Positions 35,780 through 46,651 of a stretch of DNA of 64,000 nucleotides are shown here, one piece after another. The stretch covers positions 62,001-126,000 of the forward strand of contig CAIVAU010000141.1 in NCBI GenBank assembly GCA_903903925.1, read 5' to 3'. Made by a program: the position numbers and the translations under genes. The first letter of the stretch is position 1. Each line of letters starts with the position of its first letter. This stretch comes from an uncultured cyanobacterium. Lineage in GTDB: Bacteria; Cyanobacteriota; Cyanobacteriia; Cyanobacteriales; Nostocaceae. The notes beneath the pieces are model-generated. The model was not told the DNA's origin and ran no database searches. It saw only the letters and a program-made list of their open reading frames with translations.

Positions 35780-36979
35780 CTAAGCGTGACACTGTGCTAA
35801 TGCCTCCGCCAACTCCTTAGCCGTTTGGTAGCGATCGCGTGCCAATGGTTCTGTAACGTGGTCAATGATCTCTCTTAACTGGGGAGTGATTGTAGGCACG
35901 TTGGTAACGTCAAACCTAAAATTTCGCCCGCGTGAACGATAATACCTCAGAGGGTTTTCGCCTGTGAGGAGAAAAATCATTGTTGGTCCAATTGCATACA
36001 AATCCGATTGTGTCAGGGGTTGTCCGCGTTCTTGTTCTGGGGCGCAGTAACCCTCTGCACCAATCCGAGTTCCAGGTGTTGTGGCAATTTCCTTAACAGC
36101 ACCAAAATCTAGCACAGCGACGCTATTATCAGCAGTTCGCACCATTAAATTCGCGGGTTTAATATCGCGATGAATTAGAGGTGGCATCTGGCTATGGAGA
36201 TAGTCCAAGATATCACAGGTTTGGATCATCCAAGCAACCGATTGGTTTGGCGTGACTGGACCTTTGTGATAAATAAGTTTTTCTAAATCCTGTCCGTGAA
36301 CTAATTCCATTGCCAGATATTTTTTTCCACCTTCAACAAAGAAGTCATAATATTTAGGAATCCCCGGATGGTTGAGAGATTGGAGAGCATGAGCTTCCCG
36401 TTCAAATAACTCCTGTGCCTTGGCAATTTTTGCCATATCGGCATTCATTTGCTTTAAAACTAGTAGTTGCGGATGTCCGGCAATCTTCCCTGTCCCATCC
36501 CAAGCTAGATAGGTAGTACCCATACCCCCTTGTCCCAAAGTCCGCAACACTTTATAGTGGCGAATTGTCTGTTGTACTGAGATTGGTTGACCACAGCGGA
36601 TACAAAATAGATTCTTAGGGGAATTACCCTCGTGCTTGCAAGTCTCAGACGAAGTTGAAGGCATCTGTACTTGGCACTTCAGGATCGGACCTCCTTGTGC
36701 CAGTTGCAGCAAGGAATTATCTACCAACAAACTCTGGGCTACTATTAAGACGCCGTTGAGGAAAGTTCCATTTGTACCTTGACTAATTACCAGCCATGAA
36801 CCACTATCATGACCAGAACTAATTTTTCTCAGTTCCAAATGATGTCGAGAAACCAAACTATCTTGTAAAACAACGTCATTATCCGCTGCACGACCAATCC
36901 GAATCAGGGATTCTTCCTTAAAGCACCACTCTTGAATGGGCGTTTTTTTTTGCGGTTCTAACAGGGTCAGCGTGACCAT
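35780..36979 (-). CDS. FHA-domain serine/threonine protein kinase
   Basis: 399 residues. N-terminal FHA domain (about 20-95: IRIGRAADNDVVLQDSLVSR, then GTNGTFLNGV) binds phosphothreonine peptides. A zinc-ribbon-like CKHEGN and CIRCGQP segment follows near 115-130. The kinase domain occupies about 140-399: glycine loop LGQGGMGTTYLAWDG, ATP lysine in LLVLKQMN, catalytic loop HRDIKPANLM near 269, DFGAVKE near 291. Cytosolic, no membrane segment. It starts 14 bp after the PP2C gene, so the two opposed enzymes are probably co-transcribed. Confidence 0.94.
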   Translation of the reverse strand: MVTLTLLEPQKKTPIQEWCFKEESLIRIGRAADNDVVLQDSLVSRHHLELRKISSGHDSGSWLVISQGTNGTFLNGVLIVAQSLLVDNSLLQLAQGGPILKCQVQMPSTSSETCKHEGNSPKNLFCIRCGQPISVQQTIRHYKVLRTLGQGGMGTTYLAWDGTGKIAGHPQLLVLKQMNADMAKIAKAQELFEREAHALQSLNHPGIPKYYDFFVEGGKKYLAMELVHGQDLEKLIYHKGPVTPNQSVAWMIQTCDILDYLHSQMPPLIHRDIKPANLMVRTADNSVAVLDFGAVKEIATTPGTRIGAEGYCAPEQERGQPLTQSDLYAIGPTMIFLLTGENPLRYYRSRGRNFRFDVTNVPTITPQLREIIDHVTEPLARDRYQTAKELAEALAQCHA

Positions 36980-36993
36980 AAGGGGATCGGGAG

Positions 36994-38997
36994 TTAGGAT
37001 TGTTCCGTATTTGGGCGCACTTTCACCCTAATGACTATAGCGGTAATGTTGTCATGACCATTGTAATTGTTTGCCAAGTCAATTAAGTTACTCACACCGT
37101 TTTCTAGGTTAGCACTAGAGTTGAACAGAGGTTCTAAGTGAGTGCGCCAATGATTTTCTAGTAAATCATTATCGGATAAACCGTCTGAGGCAAGGAGGAA
37201 GAGGGCATCTTCATTGACTTCAAAAAACTGCACATCGGGAGAGATAAAGTTTTCGTCCCGTGGACCAAGGGCTTGAGTGAGTTGGTAGGCATCCGGACGA
37301 GTGTAAGCGACACTCTTTTCGACTCCCCGAGAAACTTCCCGTTGACCTACTTCGTGATCTACCGTGACTTGTTCGAGTTCCCCTCTGCGAGTTAATCGGT
37401 AAAGGCGGCTATCTCCTACATGCGCCACTGCTACCTGGGTGTCTTGGATTAAAACTAAGACTAAAGTCGTACCCATACGCCCGACACCAGAACGGGCCTC
37501 TTGTTGATTAATATCGTAAATTGCTTGGTTTGCCTGCCCCACTGCTTCGCGGATCTCTTTTTCTGTTACTAGTTGGTTAGAACGAACGTGGGTTTGAAAG
37601 TATTGCTGCAGAGTATTCACTGCTAAAGCACTCGCCACCTCACCACCAGCATGTCCACCCATACCATCGCAAAGAATATACAAACCGCTTGCGTTTACAC
37701 AGAGGCTGTTAGGCAGTTCTACTTTTTTAATTTGTGTTTCAATGCCAAAGTAGTCTTCGTTGTGATCGCGTTGACGTCCTACATCGGTAAGCCCTGCATT
37801 TTCGAGACTAACTAACTGCATTGGCAAGACAATAGTTGGCATATCATCGCCTCTGGACACACTCTCTTCTTTTCCATCTAATTGGAGGATGGTAGGCGAA
37901 GCGGTACCTGTCTGACGGTCTGAGGTCGCACTGCTTTGCATTTCAGTGGCGATCGCCTGCAAGCAAGATTGCAACTCTGTAAGCGTCTGAATTTTACCTA
38001 ATTCTATATCTCCTAACAACTGCAAAATCGAACCGAATTGAGTGCGTTGGGACTGTTTAAATAGCCTTTGCCAAACCACTCCCAAAGCTTTAATCGTTAA
38101 CGGTTGGTCTTGCTGAATCATTGTTTGTACTTTGACCTCTGGTGGCTGAGGGACTGCGGTGTCGGTATCCAAAACACCATCCTCATTCAATGGTTTTTCC
38201 ACATACAGACGTTGTAGTGCAACCGCTTGGTCTTCATCCAATCTCAGATTTGACCACTCCAAGAGACTTTGCCGACAATTTACTGTTTCCAGCAGTACCC
38301 AAAGTTGAGTCATCTGATAAAAACAGTGTACAATTTGTAGTGCACTTGTTCCATCTTCGCGCCACAGTTCGAGTAAATGCTGCCAACCTGAGCGGTCTTC
38401 GATCAGTACCACCTGCATATTTTCCTGTTCCCATGCATCATGAATTGGCGGTATACCCAGGTAGGACTGCGATCTTAAGGCAATATAAGGTTTAGCAAGG
38501 CTAGGAATTCCACCTATATCCCCCGAAGACGATTTCAACCCCTTTCGGTCATTTTCTAGCATTGCTGCCAGTGGTGATACTTGATACGGCTGGCAGTCTA
38601 AAACTCTCATGCAAACAAGGGTGTTTGTAGCGATATCCTCTTCAGTCGGCAGTGGTTCTAGCAGTTGATAACGCTGCTGTGAGTCGAGATAAGATCCTTG
38701 GAGGAGAGGGAGAGTGGGGGAGGATGATCCCTTACCTCCGTGATCTTCCCCATTGCCTCTACCCAAGTTCCCCACTTCCTGTGCGGATGGGGTAACCCCG
38801 CCCCTACTTCCTTCCTTGGCAATAATTGCCCACCAAATTGTGCCGCACTCCGCGTTGCAGTTTTGACAAAATTGTGCATTGACTGGTACGTGAGTGGCGC
38901 AGTTAGGACACACCCTATCAATCAGGGAAGTGCCACAGCGTTGACAAAATTTGTTGGCGTCAGGGTTTTCAAATTTACAATGAGGGCAAATCAGCAT
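36994..38997 (-). CDS. Zinc-ribbon PP2C-family serine/threonine phosphatase
   Basis: 667 residues. Two N-terminal zinc ribbons (CPHCKFENPDANKFCQRCG and CPNCATHVPVNAQFCQNC) are followed by a low-complexity linker (about 60-95), a middle region of unknown fold, and a C-terminal PP2C domain from about 395: RQRDHNEDYFGI near 410, CDGMGGHAGGEVAS near 442, VAHVGDSRLYRLT, ASDGLSDN and HDNITAIVIRV. The metal-binding aspartates are intact. It is the upstream member of a kinase/phosphatase pair. The linker includes sequence (GGVTP) from a dispersed intergenic-type repeat (GGGTAACCCCGCCCCTAC). Confidence 0.93.
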   Translation of the reverse strand: MLICPHCKFENPDANKFCQRCGTSLIDRVCPNCATHVPVNAQFCQNCNAECGTIWWAIIAKEGSRGGVTPSAQEVGNLGRGNGEDHGGKGSSSPTLPLLQGSYLDSQQRYQLLEPLPTEEDIATNTLVCMRVLDCQPYQVSPLAAMLENDRKGLKSSSGDIGGIPSLAKPYIALRSQSYLGIPPIHDAWEQENMQVVLIEDRSGWQHLLELWREDGTSALQIVHCFYQMTQLWVLLETVNCRQSLLEWSNLRLDEDQAVALQRLYVEKPLNEDGVLDTDTAVPQPPEVKVQTMIQQDQPLTIKALGVVWQRLFKQSQRTQFGSILQLLGDIELGKIQTLTELQSCLQAIATEMQSSATSDRQTGTASPTILQLDGKEESVSRGDDMPTIVLPMQLVSLENAGLTDVGRQRDHNEDYFGIETQIKKVELPNSLCVNASGLYILCDGMGGHAGGEVASALAVNTLQQYFQTHVRSNQLVTEKEIREAVGQANQAIYDINQQEARSGVGRMGTTLVLVLIQDTQVAVAHVGDSRLYRLTRRGELEQVTVDHEVGQREVSRGVEKSVAYTRPDAYQLTQALGPRDENFISPDVQFFEVNEDALFLLASDGLSDNDLLENHWRTHLEPLFNSSANLENGVSNLIDLANNYNGHDNITAIVIRVKVRPNTEQS

Positions 38998-39019
38998 TGT
39001 GGAAGTTCCTTAATTCCCA

Positions 39020-39616
39020 TTACTTTCTGACAAAAGCAAGATCATGCAACAATTTCAGTTCGTTGGGGTTGAGGTCACGCCATTGACCGGGTTGCAGACC
39101 ATCTAATTGTAAGTGAGCTATACTCACCCGCACCAATCGCAAAGTCGGAAACCCAACAGCCGCTGTCATTCGCCGCACTTGACGATTTTTCCCCTCAGTT
39201 AAGGTTATTTCTAGCCAGGCTGTCGGCACATTTTTCCGAAATCTAATCGGCGGGTCGCGATCAGGTAGGGACGGTTCTTCCAGCAAGATCTTTACCGATG
39301 CTTGTCGAGTCCGGTAATTCTGAATTTCTACACCTGCCTGTAGCTTTCCTAAAGCAACTGGATCAGGAATCCGCTCTACTTGTACCCAGTAAGTACGTTC
39401 ATGTTCAAACCGTGGATGAGAGAGGCGATGTTGCAATTGCCCATGGTTTGTCAACAGTAGCAACCCTTCACTGTCCCAATCTAGACGCCCTACAGCATAT
39501 ACATCAGGAACCTGAATATAATCTTTGAGGGTACTACGTGTGGGAGTGTCTTTTGTGAACTGACTGAGGACGCCATAGGGTTTGTAAAAAATAATATATC
39601 GATAGTTATTGGTCAT
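39020..39616 (-). CDS. 23S rRNA pseudouridine synthase, RluE/RsuA family
   Basis: 198 residues without an N-terminal S4 domain, which fits the RluE branch. Opening [15 protein letters not shown], catalytic Asp in [15 protein letters not shown] (near 45), and the C-terminal [20 protein letters not shown] are all present. Makes a pseudouridine in ribosomal RNA; the exact site is not readable from sequence. Confidence 0.92.
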   Translation of the reverse strand: MTNNYRYIIFYKPYGVLSQFTKDTPTRSTLKDYIQVPDVYAVGRLDWDSEGLLLLTNHGQLQHRLSHPRFEHERTYWVQVERIPDPVALGKLQAGVEIQNYRTRQASVKILLEEPSLPDRDPPIRFRKNVPTAWLEITLTEGKNRQVRRMTAAVGFPTLRLVRVSIAHLQLDGLQPGQWRDLNPNELKLLHDLAFVRK

Positions 39617-39723
39617 AGGTCGATATTAATTCTATCATGTCAAATTTTGAAAGATTGGCTGCATCAGGTTTTTAAATTTCTTGTGCCGACCCCTAATCAA
39701 AATGGTAGAATTACTTGTGAATG

Positions 39724-41305
<1,582 letters not shown>

Positions 41306-41308
41306 GGG

Positions 41309-41671
41309 TTATGCCTTAGCTTTTAATGCCTTTTGTAGACTACGTAACATCCTGTGTATTTCATCTGTTTGAAGCAACAAGGGTTGAAGCTGGGTTTCAC
41401 TTAGGTATTCTAGTCTCCCTGCTAGCATTACTTAAGTTTCAAGTTCAGCTAGTGAACCTAAAGCTATGGAAACGAAACGCAAATACTCCTGCGTTGAATC
41501 TCTTGCGTACCCTTCAGCAATATTTGAGGGAATTGATACTGCGGCTCGCTGCATTTGACTACTTAACCCATAAACCTCATATTTCGGAAAGACTTGAGTC
41601 AAGCGATAAATTCGCTCTGCCAAATCCATACTCAATTGCCAAACCTTCAGTTGTGTATAACCAGCCCCCAT
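41309..41671 (-). pseudogene. Four-helix-bundle (23S rRNA intervening-sequence-type) protein, interrupted by a stop
   Basis: The frame from 41671 reads YTQLKVWQLSMDLAERIYRL, then YGLSSQMQRAAVSIPSNIAE, the hallmark of the four-helix-bundle/S23 family. A TAA at 41432-41434 follows SLAELET. Beyond it the same frame continues VMLAGRLEYLSETQLQPLLL to a natural stop at 41309-41311 (120 sense codons in all, family length). A CAA-to-TAA change would explain it. Either a recent nonsense mutation or a shortened protein of 79 residues. Confidence 0.75.
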
Positions 41672-41686
41672 TTTTATCCTTACTCC

Positions 41687-42337
41687 CTAATCCCCACTCC
41701 CTGCTCCCTGCTCCCTGCTCCCTGCTCCCTCTTCATATCTCTGTTGAATTTCTGAAATCGTAAACACCGTCTCAAACTGCAACCCTACTGACTGGTAGAA
41801 CTCCGCTGCACCTTGCTGCCTATCTACCAGTGAAATTACTTGAGTCACCGTGTAACCTGCAACTCTCAGCCGTTCAACTGCTTTCATCGCAGATTGTCCA
41901 GTAGTGACGGTATCTTCTACAACAACGACTTTGGCAGCGTCTGCTAAAATTGGACCTTCAATATATGCTCTCGTTCCATAACCCTTGGCTTCTTTGCGAA
42001 TAATCAGTGCGGGAATTGGTCGATTTTCATAGGCAGAAACCACACTCACCGCACTGACAATAGGATCGGCTCCCAATGTTAAACCTGCTACAGCTTGGGT
42101 ATCTAAGGGTAGTAAGGATAACAAAATGCGACCAATTGCCAAAGCACCTAGAGGGTGAAGTGTCACTTGCTTGCCGTTAATGTAATAAGAGCTACGCTGA
42201 CCTGAAGAGAGGACAAAATCACCCTCTTGATATGCTAATTGACAAAACAAATCTAGTAACTGTTCGCGTACAGTGATCAAATCAGCAGTAGATGCCCACA
42301 AGTTTGACTGGGTGGGGGTTTTGGCTTGATAAGTCAT
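41687..42337 (-). CDS. pyrE: Orotate phosphoribosyltransferase
   Basis: Joins orotate and PRPP to OMP in pyrimidine synthesis. 216 residues. The PRPP loop VVVVEDTVTTGQSA (near 130), FVLSSGQRSSYYINGK and GLTLGADPIVSAV are clear. The last about 16 residues (YEEGAGSREQGAGSGD) are encoded by GGGAGCA-type tandem repeats, so the natural end has been replaced or extended by STRR DNA. Confidence 0.95.
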   Translation of the reverse strand: MTYQAKTPTQSNLWASTADLITVREQLLDLFCQLAYQEGDFVLSSGQRSSYYINGKQVTLHPLGALAIGRILLSLLPLDTQAVAGLTLGADPIVSAVSVVSAYENRPIPALIIRKEAKGYGTRAYIEGPILADAAKVVVVEDTVTTGQSAMKAVERLRVAGYTVTQVISLVDRQQGAAEFYQSVGLQFETVFTISEIQQRYEEGAGSREQGAGSGD

Positions 42338-42438
42338 TATAAAATATGAAAAATTGTGCTAAACCAAAAGTTGAACTGATCAAAGTTCTGAAATTAAGCA
42401 TAAGTTAAGATTTGCTCAAAGAGAGAGGAGTTAGAGTC

Positions 42439-42870
42439 ATGGGTTTAAATTTTAAAAATTTCAGTAGTTTATTAGTACTTTTTGCTACTGCACTGTTTCC
42501 ATCTGTTGCTACAGCCCAAACTGTAACACCCGGTTATGAAACGCCCAATGAGGTATTTGAAAGAGCTTTTTTTAAAAACGATCCTAATTTTTACGCTAAT
42601 CAGACCTTCATGCGTCAAACAGACTGGATTTTTGGTCCTGGTTCTTTGTCCCACAACTCCTTTCCGGAAAATGAAATTGCGCGAGATGCTCAGTTGGTTA
42701 ACACTGTCTATCGCGATATGCTCAACCAACAGGTCAGCAATGATCCATATATTCGGACTCCAGATTTACCCAGTCCTTGGAATACATCGATGCTCATGTC
42801 TCCCCGTTTAAACACTAACCGTCTCACAGTTGGTACTGAGTATCGGTTTGACCCCGTACCATCTCCATAA
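42439..42870 (+). CDS. Hypothetical exported protein
   Basis: 143 residues from the ATG at 42439, which has GAGGAG upstream; an ATG at 42412 is less likely. Signal peptide (MGLNFKNFSSLLVLFATALF, cleavage near ATAQ). The mature part is rich in N, P and F, with no domain recognised (FKNDPNFYANQTFMRQTDWI). Probably periplasmic; similar small proteins occur across cyanobacteria, I believe, without known function. Confidence 0.72.
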   Translation: MGLNFKNFSSLLVLFATALFPSVATAQTVTPGYETPNEVFERAFFKNDPNFYANQTFMRQTDWIFGPGSLSHNSFPENEIARDAQLVNTVYRDMLNQQVSNDPYIRTPDLPSPWNTSMLMSPRLNTNRLTVGTEYRFDPVPSP

Positions 42871-42875
42871 AGTAC

Positions 42876-42912
42876 TTAGTTGTTAGTTGTCTTACTAACA
42901 ACTAACAACTAA
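42876..42912. terminator. 15-bp STRR hairpin between convergent gene and tRNA
   Basis: TTAGTTGTTAGTTGT (42876-42890) pairs exactly with ACAACTAACAACTAA (42898-42912) around a 7-nt loop. It sits between the exported-protein gene and the minus-strand tRNA. Confidence 0.6.
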
Positions 42913-42920
42913 CAATTTAG

Positions 42921-42993
42921 TGCGCCCTACTGGAATCGAACCAGTCTGAAGGCGAATTATGAGTTCGCTGCCTCCCCAATCGGCCAAAGGCGC
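42921..42993 (-). tRNA. tRNA with CAT anticodon (Met or Ile2)
   Basis: 73 nt on the minus strand. Acceptor GCGCCTT/AGGGCGC (one G-T pair), short D stem GCC/GGC, anticodon stem GCGAA/TTCGC with loop CTCATAA, T stem ACTGG/CCAGT with TTCGATT loop, discriminator A. Anticodon CAT. The paired G1-C72 excludes initiator tRNA; elongator tRNA-Met and lysidine-modified tRNA-Ile2 cannot be separated with certainty here. CCA is not encoded. Confidence 0.88.
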
Positions 42994-43254
42994 TTGCTTT
43001 GCTAAACTGCTAGGTCAAGCCTAGTAAACTATCTTACCACAAGTAAGGGTCTTTAAACGCAAGCTTTTACGATAGTAACATATTTTAGCTATTCCGCGCC
43101 CTCGCCTCCCACTGAATTTTTGTACTCAGAATCACTGGTGAGATATAAGGCGCGGTGGCATGAGATCACAGCTTTTAAACTCCTATATATTATATAGTCT
43201 AATATTAATTTAGTTGGATTGAAGCTCTGACTTCGATTCTTGAGAAAAGACTAG

Positions 43255-43320
43255 CAATTCCCTAGAGAGGTCTGTTCGCGCAGCGTCTCCCCTTGGGAGA
43301 AGACTCGCTCGTTTCCCGCA
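43255..43320. repeat. Dispersed repeat with GTCTCCCC/GGGAGAAGAC stem
   Basis: TTCGCGCAGCGTCTCCCC is followed by TTGGGAGAAGACTCGCTC, giving a stem near the centre. This wording recurs widely in Nostoc-type intergenic DNA as far as I recall. It ends just before the leader of the next gene. Confidence 0.5.
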
Positions 43321-43335
43321 TACCGGATTATTACT

Positions 43336-44040
43336 ATGAAACTAAATTCTACTGTACTTCTAACGTTAAGTTTGTTAACCCTGATGTTGGGAGCCGGTTC
43401 AGTGAGTGCATTTTTGGGATTCGATGTCGGGAGCAAAGCGCTCAAAGGTGTTACAGCACCGGATGCTCGTCCTACAAGCAAATTCGCCAGTGGGAAGGCA
43501 AATAACCAGCAACATGGAGGTTTGACGTTATTAAAAGAGGAAGAGATCCTAAAAATTGTCAAATCACGGATTGACGGAAAAGTCAAGGCTGCTAAATCCA
43601 AACAGTCAGAGGACGAAGACGAGGAAACCAGTAGCAGTGAGAAAAAGGCAGAAGAGAAAAAACCGCAGGAAGTCGCTGAAGAAAAACCTCGGCCAGGATT
43701 TCCAATTTCCTCTGAGAATGGGAAGGTCACTTTGTCTGTACAATCTGCTCGCTACTCAGGTGGTGCTTTGCTATTAAAAGTAAAAATGCAGAACAAAGGG
43801 GCTGATTCTGTACATTTCTTGTATAGTTTTTTAGATGTTACTGATGACAAGGGAAGAACACTGAGTGCCAGTGCAGATGGCTTACCAGCAGAATTGCCTG
43901 CAAATGGACCAACATTTTCTGGTACGGTGAGTATTCCTACGGCTTTGCTTGATGATGTAAAGCGCATCTCACTCGCCCTGACTGATTATCCCGCGCAAAA
44001 ACTGCGGTTGGAAGTATCAAATATTCCGGTAGAAAAGTAA
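43336..44040 (+). CDS. Hypothetical exported protein
   Basis: 234 residues. Signal peptide (STVLLTLSLLTLMLGAGSVS, cleavage near SAF). A Lys/Glu/Ser-rich segment at about 90-122 (EDEDEETSSSEKKAEEKKPQ) links to a C-terminal Ig-like beta-sandwich (NGKVTLSVQSARYSGGALLL to LEVSNIPVEK). Probably periplasmic, role unknown. Transcribed toward the CNNM-type gene with 68 bp between them. Confidence 0.78.
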   Translation: MKLNSTVLLTLSLLTLMLGAGSVSAFLGFDVGSKALKGVTAPDARPTSKFASGKANNQQHGGLTLLKEEEILKIVKSRIDGKVKAAKSKQSEDEDEETSSSEKKAEEKKPQEVAEEKPRPGFPISSENGKVTLSVQSARYSGGALLLKVKMQNKGADSVHFLYSFLDVTDDKGRTLSASADGLPAELPANGPTFSGTVSIPTALLDDVKRISLALTDYPAQKLRLEVSNIPVEK

Positions 44041-44061
44041 GTCATTGGGAACTGTTGACTA

Positions 44062-44086
44062 TTGACAGTTAACGGTTAACTGTCAA
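44062..44086. terminator. Perfect 12-bp inverted repeat
   Basis: TTGACAGTTAAC (44062-44073) and GTTAACTGTCAA (44075-44086) flank one G. It lies 22 bp after a stop codon. Similar to 27727-27746; likely a dispersed repeat used as a transcript end. Confidence 0.5.
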
Positions 44087-44108
44087 CTAATTTACACGAG
44101 CTTTAGCG

Positions 44109-45455
44109 GTGAGTGGTAATCCTTACTTAAGTTGGACAGATGTTGAGCTGCGATTGTTGTCAGTGCTGTTTCTGATTGCGCTCAATGCTTTTTTTGTAAC
44201 AGCAGAATTTTCGATGGTGACAGTGCGGCGATCGCGCATCCACCAGTTAGTCGAAGCTGGTGATGTTCAGGCGATCGCCGTCGAGGTGCTGCAACACAGT
44301 ATTGACCGACTACTCTCTACAACCCAGTTAGGCATTACCCTCTCGAGTTTGGCGTTGGGGTGGATTGGAGAAAGTACGATAGTGGAACTCGTGGATTTAT
44401 GGTTAAGGTCTTGGCCTTTACCTGATAGAATCAGTATCTTCATCGCTCATTCCCTATCAATTCCAATCACCTTTTTTTTGATTGCCTATCTCCAGATCGT
44501 GTTAGGGGAATTATTTCCCAAATCAGTAGCAATGCTGTATTCAGAAAGTCTGGCGAGATTTTTGGGACCATCAGTCAAGGCGATCGTCCGATTTTTTGGC
44601 CCATTCATCTGGATTCTCAACCAATCAACTCGCTGGCTGTTGCGGCTGTTTAATATTCAGTACACCTGGAGAAGTTGGAGACCACCAGTAACTCCCGAAG
44701 AATTACAACTCATTATCTCCACAGAACGCGAGTCCACTGGTTTTCAAGCCGGAGAACGAGAACTACTACAAAACATTTTTGAATTTGGGGACGTAACAGT
44801 CCAATCTGTCATGGTTCCTCGTACTAGCATTGTAACGTTGCCCATCAGTGCCTCCTTGCAGACCTTTCTGCAGGAAATGGCAACCTCCTGTCACTCTTGT
44901 TACCCACTCATTGGAGAATCTTTAGACGACATTCGCGGCGTTTTGTATTTTAAAGACCTAGCAAAACCTTTGGCTATAGGGAAATTAACTTTAGAAACCC
45001 AAATCCAATCTTGGATGCGTCCAGCGCGATTTATCCCAGAACACACACCCTTAAATGAACTATTGCCGATGATACAGCAAGAAAAGCCAGCTATGGTAAT
45101 GGTGGTGGATGAATTTGGCGGTACTGTAGGACTAGTCACTATCCAAGATGTGATCTCCCAAATCATTGGTAATATAGGCGAATCGGAAATTACTGACGAG
45201 TTGCTGATCCAGATTGTAGATGAGCAGACGTTTCTTGTGCAGGCGCAGATCAACTTAGAAGACCTCAAAGAAGTGTTGCAGATCAATTTGCCCTTAAAGA
45301 AAGAATACCAAACACTCGGAGGCTTTCTGCTTTACCATCTGCAAAAAATCCCCGCTTTTGGGGAAACCTTTCGCTATCAAAATCTTGAATTCACTGTAGT
45401 CTCGGTTACCGGACCCCGCCTGCACCAAATTCAGGTGCGGCGTATAGGGGATTAA
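44109..45455 (+). CDS. CNNM/HlyC-CorC-family membrane protein
   Basis: 448 residues from a GTG. DUF21/CNNM membrane domain with four hydrophobic stretches (LRLLSVLFLIALNAFFVTAE, then TQLGITLSSLALGWIGESTI, FFLIAYLQIVLGELFPKSVA). Two CBS domains follow (about 215-345, VQSVMVPRTSIVTLP and DEFGGTVGLVTIQDVI) and a CorC_HlyC domain (about 360-445). Relatives transport or help export Mg2+ or Co2+; often mislabelled hemolysin. Its stop overlaps the convergent queC stop by 4 bp. Confidence 0.93.
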   Translation: MSGNPYLSWTDVELRLLSVLFLIALNAFFVTAEFSMVTVRRSRIHQLVEAGDVQAIAVEVLQHSIDRLLSTTQLGITLSSLALGWIGESTIVELVDLWLRSWPLPDRISIFIAHSLSIPITFFLIAYLQIVLGELFPKSVAMLYSESLARFLGPSVKAIVRFFGPFIWILNQSTRWLLRLFNIQYTWRSWRPPVTPEELQLIISTERESTGFQAGERELLQNIFEFGDVTVQSVMVPRTSIVTLPISASLQTFLQEMATSCHSCYPLIGESLDDIRGVLYFKDLAKPLAIGKLTLETQIQSWMRPARFIPEHTPLNELLPMIQQEKPAMVMVVDEFGGTVGLVTIQDVISQIIGNIGESEITDELLIQIVDEQTFLVQAQINLEDLKEVLQINLPLKKEYQTLGGFLLYHLQKIPAFGETFRYQNLEFTVVSVTGPRLHQIQVRRIGD

Positions 45456-46183
45456 GAGAGTGTGGGGGGTGTGGGGGGTGTGGGGAGGGGGATTAAGAGA
45501 GAGGGGGAATCAGCATAAACCAGCGGGTCAACTAGTCCTAATTCAGCAAAAGCAGCGAGACGTAAGCGACAAGAATCACAGACGCCGCAAGCGATATCTT
45601 TTCCAGCATAGCAAGACCAAGTTAGCTCCCATGGAACTCCTAGCTGGTTACCAAGTTGGATAATTTCCGTTTTTTTTAGGTTAATCAGAGGGATGACAAT
45701 GGTGATGGGTTGTCCTTCACGACCAAGTTTTGTTCCCAGGCGGAAAACTTCCTGCATTGCCTGAATATAGTCGGGGCGACAATCAGGATACCCAGAGTAA
45801 TCTAAGGCATTGACACCGATGTAGACACGTTCAGCCATCATGGTCTCAGCGTAAGCAAGGGCAAAGCTTAAGAAGATCGTATTGCGGGCTGGAACATAGG
45901 TCACAGGAATATTCTGAGACATTTCGTCTAGGGAGCGCATTTGGGGTAAATCTATGGTTTTGTCTGTCAGCGCCGAACCACCCCACAGCCGCAAGTCAAA
46001 CTCTACCACCTGATGCTGTACTGCGCCAGCACATGCAGCGATCGCCGACGCTGACTGTAACTCTCGCCGATGTCGCTGTTGGTAGTCAAAAGAAATGGCG
46101 TAACACTCACATCCATCGGCTAGTGCTTGGTACAAAACGGTGGAAGAGTCTAATCCCCCAGACAATAAAATGACAGCTTTCAT
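45452..46183 (-). CDS. queC: 7-cyano-7-deazaguanine synthase
   Basis: Makes preQ0 for queuosine. 243 residues. ATP-PPase loop LLSGGLDSST at 6-15; zinc site C-x7-C-x2-C-x2-C in CYAGKDIACGVCDSC. The end (PTPPTPPTLS) is encoded by the GGGGTGT repeat that also follows the convergent gene, so the last about 15 residues are repeat-derived. Confidence 0.95.
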   Translation of the reverse strand: MKAVILLSGGLDSSTVLYQALADGCECYAISFDYQQRHRRELQSASAIAACAGAVQHQVVEFDLRLWGGSALTDKTIDLPQMRSLDEMSQNIPVTYVPARNTIFLSFALAYAETMMAERVYIGVNALDYSGYPDCRPDYIQAMQEVFRLGTKLGREGQPITIVIPLINLKKTEIIQLGNQLGVPWELTWSCYAGKDIACGVCDSCRLRLAAFAELGLVDPLVYADSPSLLIPLPTPPTPPTLS

Positions 46184-46651
46184 CTGATGTTCCTCCTAGA
46201 GACTCCAGCTAAATCGGTAATCCGATTAGTTGCGGGTTGTTGACCTCAATTGATGATTTTTGATTTTAAACTGCTCAATACTACCTAAAAAGGTGTTACA
46301 AATAAACGTTACTACAAAGGAAAGGACCAGGGGACTCTCTGCTCCCTCTGAATCTTTAAGTAGAATCAATTTTAGATTGTACTTTTATTGATCAATCGTT
46401 TAAGTCCGACACTGAGTTATTAAGTTGATCACAAAAACGAGGATTTTTTGTATAAACTACGACAAAAGTACTACTACAGGATTGAACACGCAAAACAGAT
46501 TTAGATGACGGGAACTCACAATAAACTTTGAAATTCTTCATAAATAGAACCTCTATGTTACCATCTGGATGGTTTTAGACGGTTCGTCAGTGGCTATCAA
46601 AGTATTAAAGCTAACGGCTTAGCGTCTCTAAATTTGGTGGTTGAGGAGAGA
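46184..46651. other. Intergenic region between divergent genes
   Basis: About 470 bp. AT-rich with no ORF, RNA or strong dyad. The end has TTGAGGAGAG, a good ribosome site for the ATG at 46652. Confidence 0.5.
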
